From positions 1 to 39,260 of the IMG/VR virus record IMGVR_UViG_3300023118_000005: a stretch of 39,260 nucleotides of DNA; one strand, 5' to 3'. Every line of letters begins with the position of its first letter. Positions within the stretch are counted from its first letter, which is position 1. Below the pieces are notes generated by a model. The model was not told the origin of the DNA. It ran no database searches and saw only the letters and a program-made list of their open reading frames with translations. This stretch comes from a virus. Shown here in pieces: positions 28,850 to 34,893 of the stretch. Position numbers and translations under genes: made by a program.

Positions 28850-30245
28850 CTGGATCAATTTTTTCTGGACTGCCTAAAAGCGCATCTGCAACCTCTTTAG
28901 TAAATCCGTAAATTTCTGTAAATATTGTCATAGCACTATTATAATCTGTCAACCCTTGTGAAAAAGATGCTTGAACTTGCAAAACCCCTGTTACACCTCC
29001 AACAGATCCGCGTAAATTTGCTTGAGCTTCTTTCGTTGCATCGTCAACAACCACCTCTTGAACACCTTCAACTAATTCTTTTATTGATATATCAACAATT
29101 GGAATAATTTTACACGGAAAGCCTAAATAGGTTAGTGTATCTTCAATCTCTTTTCGTTCGTCTTGCGTTTGCTCAGTATAAAACTTCTTCATTTCTAAAT
29201 AAGTTTCTGACTGAGTTCCGAAAATTGATGATTCTGCCTTTACAAGTTGAGCAGGAATGTTGTTTGCCTGAGAGTAAATATTATCTCTTAAAGTCGTTTT
29301 AGTTTCTGAAAATAATTTATCGTCATATTCAGCTTTTACTTGCCCTACCTTAAACACTTTTTCAACTTCTGCTCCGGCTTCTAATGCTAAGTGATACGTT
29401 CCCCCTATGTTTTCAGATCCTAGCCATTTTGCAATATCTTCATCAGTTTTTTTAACATCTTCTTCGTCTAGTCCCGCAGTAATAACATAAGTTTTACCTA
29501 AGAATCCTGTTCGCACATTTCTATTGGTAAACATTGAAACTCTATACTCACTATCAAGGTCGTTATAACAAGCATCAAATGGAGAAAGCGCATATTTAAA
29601 TTCGGGTGTTAGGTTCATGTAGTAAACCTGACCACGATAATAAGGTAACATAACGGCTAAATCAACTTCAAGTTCTTTCGGCTCAGTTGCTAAATAATCA
29701 GCCTTTATTTGCGCTAAAATTACGTCAGGATTATTATCAAATGGATAGTACCATTCGCCTGTATCTGTTTTTGTAGATTTACCAAAACCTTTCTTTTCAA
29801 TAGAACAATCTTTTAGCCAATACTTTGAAATATAATCATTATCATCTTCTTTTCCTATTCTTGACTTTGTGTATTCTAAAATATCAATCGTAGGTTTTAG
29901 AACCGCATTTTCTAGTGTTTGCCCAATATGAAAGAACGTACCGTTTTGTCTTGAAACATCAACTGCCGACATTCTAACAATCTTAGAAAGTTTATAGTTT
30001 TTATCTGGATTAACGATTATATCATTTTCAACTCCTTTACCTGAAATGTATTTAGCAAAAACCTTAGATGCTGATTTACCGGAGGGGCTGTTTAAAATAG
30101 CTAATTCAATCTCGTTTGGATAAAGATTGTTTTCGCCATTGTAATAAATAGATTCGTCCTTGGTATCTGCCAATGGAATGAACCTACGGTAAAGCTCAAT
30201 GAATTTAGCTCTGTATTTGCCAACTGGTATTTTAGGTAAATCCAT
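28824..30245 (-). CDS. Portal protein (473 aa)
   Basis: The dodecameric ring through which DNA enters and leaves the head. The 473 residues are typical. The start MDLPKIPVGKYRAKFIELYRR is followed by ENNLYPNEIELAILNSPSGK, a core region with LYPN and KYISGKG as in many Bacteroidota phage portals, and a helical C-terminal part. Identification rests on length, position among the head genes and family-like segments rather than on a definitive motif. It shares a base with the upstream 191-residue gene. Confidence 0.8.
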   Translation of the reverse strand: MDLPKIPVGKYRAKFIELYRRFIPLADTKDESIYYNGENNLYPNEIELAILNSPSGKSASKVFAKYISGKGVENDIIVNPDKNYKLSKIVRMSAVDVSRQNGTFFHIGQTLENAVLKPTIDILEYTKSRIGKEDDNDYISKYWLKDCSIEKKGFGKSTKTDTGEWYYPFDNNPDVILAQIKADYLATEPKELEVDLAVMLPYYRGQVYYMNLTPEFKYALSPFDACYNDLDSEYRVSMFTNRNVRTGFLGKTYVITAGLDEEDVKKTDEDIAKWLGSENIGGTYHLALEAGAEVEKVFKVGQVKAEYDDKLFSETKTTLRDNIYSQANNIPAQLVKAESSIFGTQSETYLEMKKFYTEQTQDERKEIEDTLTYLGFPCKIIPIVDISIKELVEGVQEVVVDDATKEAQANLRGSVGGVTGVLQVQASFSQGLTDYNSAMTIFTEIYGFTKEVADALLGSPEKIDPDESTTTTI

Positions 30246-30820
30246 TATTTACGTTTTTTAGGACCTCGTTTTTTGCCTGCGTATGATGGCTTAACTTCAA
30301 TAACATCAACAACTTCTTTTACTGCATTGTTAATTTCTTCATCAGTTGAATAAGGTGATAATGTTTTTTTTACTTCTTCTAATTTAGCATCTACTTTTGA
30401 AGTGTTAATAAATGTAGTTGAATTAACAGAGATTTCTTCAACAGGAAAATTAAACATTTTTACACGTTCTTTATTTTCTTCTTCAGTACCCGAAACAATA
30501 AATTCTTTAATAAATTCATCGGTTAAAATATTATCATATTGACGGAACGTTTTACCATCTTTACGATAAGTCAAAATTTTACCTTGTATTTTTTTAATTG
30601 AAATTGTATTCATGATTTTACCTTTTTGTAAAGTTACTTTTTTTTCTCCTTTTATTGAGTATAAAGATACTAATTTTTGCCAATCCGTACCAAATGAACA
30701 TCCGGCACAATTCGGCACTCTTCCAAAAGCAGTTTTAAAAAAATCTAGGTATAAAGACATAAGGTTAGAATCTCTTCTAACCTTAGCTTTATCTAATAAT
30801 ATAAATTCATTAATTGTCAT
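30245..30820 (-). CDS. Basic hypothetical protein in head operon (191 aa)
   Basis: A 191-residue protein with a Cys pair (NCAGCSFG, near residue 38), a beta-rich middle (MNTISIKKIQGKILTYRKDGKTFRQYD) and a highly basic C-terminus (SYAGKKRGPKKRK). The tail could bind DNA or the capsid interior. It sits between paralogue A and the portal. The head context suggests an internal or connector role. Confidence 0.6.
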   Translation of the reverse strand: MTINEFILLDKAKVRRDSNLMSLYLDFFKTAFGRVPNCAGCSFGTDWQKLVSLYSIKGEKKVTLQKGKIMNTISIKKIQGKILTYRKDGKTFRQYDNILTDEFIKEFIVSGTEEENKERVKMFNFPVEEISVNSTTFINTSKVDAKLEEVKKTLSPYSTDEEINNAVKEVVDVIEVKPSYAGKKRGPKKRK

Positions 30821-30822
30821 AA

Positions 30823-31428
30823 TTAAACACTTGGCGCTCCATTATCGAAATTAGCGTCGAAATCTGCATTTTCAGATCCTGGAGGTGTTGATTGATAAAC
30901 CAAAGGTACGTAATTCTCAGGTGCAATATCTAAAGAAGATAAAACAATTGCAGTACCTCCACCGCCTTCTTGAACGTCATAAGTAAAATCTCCGGTAGTT
31001 AAACCGTTTTCAAATCCATAAACCTCAACAGTTCCGTCAGTAAATTGATAAACAACAACGTATTTACCTTTACTCAATGAATCCAAAATACATTTTGCTT
31101 CTTCTGTAGATCCTACAATTAAAAGCTGCGCATTATGTTTGTATTGTGTAAATCCTAAATCAGATAATGTTTTATCAAAATATCCTTTATAAGAGCTTCC
31201 TGATTCTGGACCAGTAAATCTAAAACCTGTCTTACCATCTTTCAAAGAGAACTGAACGTTATATAAACAATCAGGATCTTCTGCCGTAGGAACGCTTAAA
31301 ACAACTGATTCGGGATCAATATCTGCTTTATTAATAACTACCGCCTGTTGGTAAAATCTACGGGCAGGAGCAATGCAACTTGCGTCCTGACCGTTTTTTA
31401 ATGTACCGCATATACTTGCTACTGCCAT
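30823..31428 (-). CDS. Virion protein, paralogue A (201 aa)
   Basis: Next after the major capsid gene. Shared motifs with the 27627-28250 product: RFYQQAVVINKADI, DGTVEVYGFENGLTTGDFTY and GGGGTAIVLSSL. It ends FDNGAPSV, and its last 15 coding and stop bases are the same as those ending the capsid gene. It may be a decoration, head-tail or tail tube protein; the family is not known to me. Confidence 0.75.
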   Translation of the reverse strand: MAVASICGTLKNGQDASCIAPARRFYQQAVVINKADIDPESVVLSVPTAEDPDCLYNVQFSLKDGKTGFRFTGPESGSSYKGYFDKTLSDLGFTQYKHNAQLLIVGSTEEAKCILDSLSKGKYVVVYQFTDGTVEVYGFENGLTTGDFTYDVQEGGGGTAIVLSSLDIAPENYVPLVYQSTPPGSENADFDANFDNGAPSV

Positions 31429-31446
31429 TTTATTTGTTTTTTAAGA

Positions 31447-32517
31447 TTAAACACTTGGCGAAGCTGTTTCAGCACCAATGTAAACATATTGATTTGTAAC
31501 TAATGCAGCACCCACATTCGCACCGCCTTTGATGTAAATTTGGTCATCATCTTTTGAATACCAAATATCGAAAGCAGGCAATTGATCTAATTCAGTTGTA
31601 CCGATTAAGATGTTTGTATCGCTTGTTAGAATTGCTCTGTAAGGATTACCTAGAGCAAAAGCATTAATAACACCGTCAAACTCTCTATGAACATGAACAG
31701 TGATTCCGAAAATCTTCAACATTCCATCAACTGAATAAGTTCTTTGAGCAGTTAAACCGTCAGCAGAATAGCACTCGCAATTGATTCCTGTTCTATCTCC
31801 GATTGAATTCAACCATGAAACCAAAACCGCTGCCATTGCTTGTGTCATTTCAAAACGAGCTGTTGCAGGATTCCACCAAGGTTGTAAAGATGCATATTCG
31901 TAAGCTTCAGTTAAGTAGGCGTACAAAGCAGGACCAGTTAAACCGGTTCCAGCAACATTTTCAGCAACTTCAATTTTGTAACCGTCCATTGCTTCAGCTT
32001 GCGTGAAAATACCATCAGCACCTTCAAGATAATCATTTGAACTTGCAGAATCAGCGAACCAAACTCTACGCCATATTGCAGCTCTTAAATTCTTTTGGAA
32101 TAAATCTATGATGTATTGAAGTAATGCGCTGTTTAAATCAGCATCGCCAAAAATACGTTTGTGTTGATTCCAGAAAAGCAAAAAGTTTTCATCAAATGAA
32201 TTGATACAGATTGGAATTTTACAAGCAATCATTGCCGTTTCCCATGCTTTAGTTGAGAACCCCAAATCTAAATCACATGCAGGAATAACACAGTTGTTAT
32301 TTGCTTTTACAGGAAACGCTTCATAGTTTGGCGAATTATCCAAAATAGGAATTAGCGCACCAGGACGAATACCTGTTACAATTTGATGACCTTCCGCAAT
32401 ATCTCCCACCTCAAAGGTGCTCATATAAATTGCGTTTGATATGTCTACTCTATCAGCAGTTACAAGGTCATCAACCAATGCAAGAACCGCTGTGTTAAAA
32501 TTTGTTGTAATTGCCAT
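31447..32517 (-). CDS. Major capsid protein (356 aa)
   Basis: Directly follows the protease/scaffold gene, as expected. The 356-residue sequence has mixed alpha/beta composition typical of HK97-fold capsid proteins, with a helix-rich middle (NSALLQYIIDLFQKNLRAAI) and a C-terminal sheet region (LGNPYRAILTSDTNILIG, QIYIKGGANVGAA). It ends GAETASPSV. Identification is by position, size and absence of other candidates; no fold check was possible. Confidence 0.8.
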   Translation of the reverse strand: MAITTNFNTAVLALVDDLVTADRVDISNAIYMSTFEVGDIAEGHQIVTGIRPGALIPILDNSPNYEAFPVKANNNCVIPACDLDLGFSTKAWETAMIACKIPICINSFDENFLLFWNQHKRIFGDADLNSALLQYIIDLFQKNLRAAIWRRVWFADSASSNDYLEGADGIFTQAEAMDGYKIEVAENVAGTGLTGPALYAYLTEAYEYASLQPWWNPATARFEMTQAMAAVLVSWLNSIGDRTGINCECYSADGLTAQRTYSVDGMLKIFGITVHVHREFDGVINAFALGNPYRAILTSDTNILIGTTELDQLPAFDIWYSKDDDQIYIKGGANVGAALVTNQYVYIGAETASPSV

Positions 32518-32520
32518 TTT

Positions 32521-33036
32521 TTATTTTTTTATTACGTTTTTATTTAAATTTGCAACTGCCTGAGAAGCTTTAGAAGGTGTTGCTTCTTTTTCCTTTTCTT
32601 TAGGAGCTTCTTTTGATTGATTCGGAGCAGGTTTTGAACTTGCTTTATATCCTGCAATCAAAACATCTTTAGCGCTATTGCTTGCTTGCAATTCTGAAAC
32701 AGTATTGATAAGCTCATTTACTTTGTCAGTCAATGCAACAATTGTTGTTTCTGCTTCGGCTAAATCTTCTGCGCTGTTTGCATCAGTTTCATCTTCTGAT
32801 TTTATTTCTTGCAACTCGCCTGCAATGAATACATAAGTTTCTCCGTCAGGCATAATAAAACTACCATCGGCATCCATACCATCGTAGTAAGCTTTATCGC
32901 CAACTTTAATTACGGCATCATCTTCTAATTCGTAAAAATCTAAATCTTTACCGTCGGCAGTAACTACCAATTTGTTAGAAACCATTCCTAGCGTTTTCTT
33001 AGCGTAGAATGTTAATCTTTTTGTTTTATTACTCAT
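32521..33036 (-). CDS. Possible nested scaffold protein (171 aa, internal start of the protease gene)
   Basis: In phase with the protease gene, Met194 (ATG at 33036) lies after a leader AACAATAAATTAAATACA, the same kind of AT-rich leader as the phage's real starts. The resulting 171 residues hold the acidic middle, a helical region (AEDLAEAETTIVALTDKVNE) and the Lys/Pro/Glu-rich end. This matches the lambda C/Nu3 arrangement, where a scaffold starts inside the protease gene. Unproven. Confidence 0.45.
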   Translation of the reverse strand: MSNKTKRLTFYAKKTLGMVSNKLVVTADGKDLDFYELEDDAVIKVGDKAYYDGMDADGSFIMPDGETYVFIAGELQEIKSEDETDANSAEDLAEAETTIVALTDKVNELINTVSELQASNSAKDVLIAGYKASSKPAPNQSKEAPKEKEKEATPSKASQAVANLNKNVIKK

Positions 33037-33615
33037 TGTATTTAATTTATTGTTAGTACTAAATCTTTTTAATGCCACTGGTCTTAAAACCTCTTCTATA
33101 TAAGTTGCAAAACGTATTTTAACGGCTTCTTCTGGAGTAATAGATGTATCTGCGTCCATTAACGCCAATGCTTCTTCACGTGTCAAATCAGTATGTAATG
33201 CGTAATGGTCTGCAATCATGTTGTTACACTTTTCTAATTCAGCAGCGACACGAACCAATGTTTTTGAATCTCCTTCTGAATAAGTCCATGCATTATGAAC
33301 GAATGGTTCAGTATGTCCTGTTAAAATTCTTTCGTCTCCTGCAAGAAAAATAACTGTTGCAATTGAAGCAACTTGTCCTTCTCCTAATGTCGTAACCTTT
33401 GCGCTGTTTTCTTTAGCATATCTACGTAACTCATTGTACATAGTGAATCCTGTTTCAACATCGCCACCAAAAGAACGAATACGAACTTTAATATCTTTTC
33501 CTTTAGCTTCTTTTAAAGACTGCTGAAGCGTTGACAAGTTGTAAAATCCTCCTTGGTCAATTATCCATTGCTCTTCGAAAGGAACTATCTCACCATATAT
33601 TTTGATTTCGTGCAT
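32521..33615 (-). CDS. ClpP-like prohead protease fused to scaffold-like domain (364 aa)
   Basis: A serine protease that matures the prohead. The ClpP/S49-like core has the oxyanion region SFGGDV (48-53), nucleophile Ser84 in QVASIATV, general base His107 in PFVHNAW, and a likely acid near Asp154-Asp156 before the ITPEEAVKI segment. From about residue 195 an acidic and then Lys/Glu/Pro-rich scaffold-like region follows, ending NLNKNVIKK. This protease-scaffold fusion is common in phages. It is the first gene of the head operon. Confidence 0.9.
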   Translation of the reverse strand: MHEIKIYGEIVPFEEQWIIDQGGFYNLSTLQQSLKEAKGKDIKVRIRSFGGDVETGFTMYNELRRYAKENSAKVTTLGEGQVASIATVIFLAGDERILTGHTEPFVHNAWTYSEGDSKTLVRVAAELEKCNNMIADHYALHTDLTREEALALMDADTSITPEEAVKIRFATYIEEVLRPVALKRFSTNNKLNTMSNKTKRLTFYAKKTLGMVSNKLVVTADGKDLDFYELEDDAVIKVGDKAYYDGMDADGSFIMPDGETYVFIAGELQEIKSEDETDANSAEDLAEAETTIVALTDKVNELINTVSELQASNSAKDVLIAGYKASSKPAPNQSKEAPKEKEKEATPSKASQAVANLNKNVIKK

Positions 33616-33683
33616 TGAATTTTAAATTTTATATAAAATTAAAGTATAACATTGCTTACTATTCAAAAAAACATTGTCAAAAT
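33616..33683 (-). promoter_or_regulatory. Upstream region of the head operon with AT palindrome
   Basis: The 33616-33683 stretch before the protease ATG holds the palindrome AATTTTATATAAAATT (33625-33640) and a weak -7-like TATACTTTA, without a good TTG at 19-20 bases. The head operon must start here, because the upstream genes on the plus strand diverge. A late promoter needing another factor is likely. Confidence 0.35.
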
Positions 33684-33685
33684 AT

Positions 33686-33715
33686 TTGGTCAATTTAAAA
33701 ACATTACTATCTTTG
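33686..33715 (+). promoter_or_regulatory. Near-consensus plus-strand promoter
   Basis: TTG (33686-33688), exactly 19 bases, then TATCTTTG (33708-33715): a full match to the Bacteroidota consensus. It is the only good plus-strand promoter found. Start of transcription would be near 33719-33722, directly at the first stem of the structured leader. Confidence 0.85.
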
Positions 33716-33718
33716 TTG

Positions 33719-33779
33719 CTCGCTACAACTAAAAAATATATTAAAACGTCATTCTTTGTAGCGAGGGGTGGCGTTTTTT
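33719..33779 (+). ncRNA. Structured leader or small RNA with interlocking stems and terminator-like end
   Basis: Stem 1: CTCGCTACAA (33719-33728) pairs perfectly over 10 bp with TTGTAGCGAG (33756-33765). Stem 2: AAAACGTC (33743-33750) pairs with GGCGTTTT (33770-33777), with one G-U pair, and is followed by T6. Stem 2's left arm lies in the loop of stem 1 and stem 1's right arm lies in the loop of stem 2: a pseudoknot or an either-or switch. The RNA would end near 33779 as a 60-base RNA, or read on into the membrane genes. Function unknown. Confidence 0.55.
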
Positions 33780-33797
33780 ATTTTAAATAATATCGTT

Positions 33798-34220
33798 ATG
33801 ACTACATTATTTTACATTTACACAATCTTCTTTGTTTTTTATGAACTTAATTGGATACTAAGTCCTGTAGAAAAAACAGAAGATGCAAGAAAGTTTTTTA
33901 AATTATCAAAAGAATTTAAAGGCAAAAAATGGGATGATTTTTCTCCTGAGTATAAATCTGAACTTAAAACAAAACTATGGCTATCTACTCTTTTACTATG
34001 GATGTTTATAGGGCTGTTTACTTTTCAATGGAGCGTATTTTTATTATTCATTACTTTTAACTTTTTAGTAATAGCACCATTATCAAAACTATTAAAGTTT
34101 TCTATCGCTTACACTATTTTGCATTGGGTTAATTCCGTAATTGGTTTTGCTTTTGGAATATTTGTTATTTTAAATCACTACCATTTACATATTGACATTA
34201 TTAAATACTTTAATTTATAA
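33798..34220 (+). CDS. Multi-pass membrane protein on the plus strand (140 aa)
   Basis: Start ATG at 33798 (MTTLFYIYTIFFVFYELNWI), rather than a GTG at 33768 that would read through the leader structure. The 140 residues have one N-terminal membrane segment, a polar stretch with charged helix (EKTEDARKFFKLSKEFKGKK), and two or three hydrophobic segments after residue 60. It is one of only two plus-strand genes. A role in superinfection exclusion or host-membrane change is plausible for an accessory membrane protein but not shown. Confidence 0.7.
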   Translation: MTTLFYIYTIFFVFYELNWILSPVEKTEDARKFFKLSKEFKGKKWDDFSPEYKSELKTKLWLSTLLLWMFIGLFTFQWSVFLLFITFNFLVIAPLSKLLKFSIAYTILHWVNSVIGFAFGIFVILNHYHLHIDIIKYFNL

Positions 34221-34222
34221 TT

Positions 34223-34351
34223 ATGGAAAATAAAGTAATATTTGTATGGAACATGAAGGACATAATAGGTATATCTATCTTAGTTATATTCGCATTATTT
34301 ATCTCAGTATTATTTTTTGTTGATTGGATTAAAAGAAAGTTTAAAAAATAA
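34223..34351 (+). CDS. Small single-pass membrane protein on the plus strand (42 aa)
   Basis: A 42-residue frame 2 bp after the previous stop. MENKVIFVWNMKDI is followed by a membrane helix (about 14-34, GISILVIFALFISVLFFV) and a basic tail DWIKRKFKK. The charge layout suggests N-terminus out, C-terminus in the cytoplasm. It is probably a partner of the 140-residue membrane protein. It ends just before the terminator. Confidence 0.65.
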   Translation: MENKVIFVWNMKDIIGISILVIFALFISVLFFVDWIKRKFKK

Positions 34352-34355
34352 AACA

Positions 34356-34382
34356 AAACCCTTAGTTATTAGCTAAGGGTTT
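34356..34382. terminator. Bidirectional terminator between convergent operons
   Basis: AAACCCTTAG (34356-34365) and CTAAGGGTTT (34373-34382) form a 10-bp stem with a 7-base loop. A T-rich tract follows on the plus strand, and GGGTTTTGTTTTATTTTTT is read on the minus strand. It ends the two plus-strand genes and the late tail operon; the minus operon's last stop codon lies in its stem. Confidence 0.85.
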
Positions 34383-34615
34383 ATATTTTTTTCCATGTCT
34401 ACAATTGCCCTACGAACTGTATTAACTGATATTTTAAAATGTCTACTTACAATATCGTATTTCTTCATCTGAGCCGATTCGTAATCAATAGATTTATAAA
34501 ATAAATAAATATCGTAATCCGTCATAATCGATAAAGGCATACGTCCAATCTTTACGAATGTTTGCACAATCTTAATATTTGAACTTATATAATTTGCTAC
34601 TTTCATTCGCTCCAA
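34373..34615 (-). CDS. HTH-type regulatory protein, last gene of the tail operon (80 aa)
   Basis: An 80-residue protein whose C-terminal half, MKKYDIVSRHFKISVNTVRRAI, is a clear helix-turn-helix. The N-terminal half is helical (NIKIVQTFVKIGRMPLS). A DNA-binding protein after the tail genes could regulate late expression or act as an anti-host factor. It overlaps the zinc-ribbon gene by 13 bp. An ATG at codon 4 is an alternative start. Confidence 0.7.
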   Translation of the reverse strand: MERMKVANYISSNIKIVQTFVKIGRMPLSIMTDYDIYLFYKSIDYESAQMKKYDIVSRHFKISVNTVRRAIVDMEKNINP

Positions 34616-34893
34616 TTTTTACACTTAGTTATTGATTGACGTAATTTATAAGATGATGTACAACCACATTCCTCGCAATACATATTTGAAAGTTCTACAA
34701 TACGAGTATCCACAACACGCAAAAACGAAATTGGTTCTGTTTGGAAGAACTCGCATCCGGAACACTCGTTCATTCTATTTTCCGCCAACCGTTCTATTTC
34801 TAAAACAGGATTACAGAAATTATGCATACCAACCTCTAACGGCTCAATTCCGTTCGTTACCAAAGATACTATTTTCTTTTTAAAACTTTGCAT
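34603..34893 (-). CDS. Zinc-ribbon-like small protein (96 aa)
   Basis: A 96-residue protein with two Cys pairs: NECSGCEFF (near residue 41) and YCEECGCTSSYK (near 73), plus KCKNW at the C-terminus. This CxxC ... CxxC ... C layout is typical of phage zinc ribbons located near tape measure genes. It overlaps the tape measure stop by 14 bp, so it is translationally coupled. Role unknown, perhaps a virion or host-interaction protein. Confidence 0.65.
   Translation of the reverse strand: MQSFKKKIVSLVTNGIEPLEVGMHNFCNPVLEIERLAENRMNECSGCEFFQTEPISFLRVVDTRIVELSNMYCEECGCTSSYKLRQSITKCKNWSE

Noticed and set aside
30612-30854. Plus-strand frame and TAAAGATA -7-like box around 30662
   Set aside because: Antisense to or within the 191-residue gene and lacking a matching -33 element.
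33768-33797. GTG start adding ten residues to the plus-strand membrane protein
   Set aside because: It lies within the terminator-like stem of the leader; the ATG at 33798 starts directly at the membrane segment.
34861-34868. CAAAGATA -7-like box before the HTH/zinc-ribbon genes
   Set aside because: No TTG at 19-20 bases; inside the 96-residue coding sequence; these genes are coupled to the tape measure gene.
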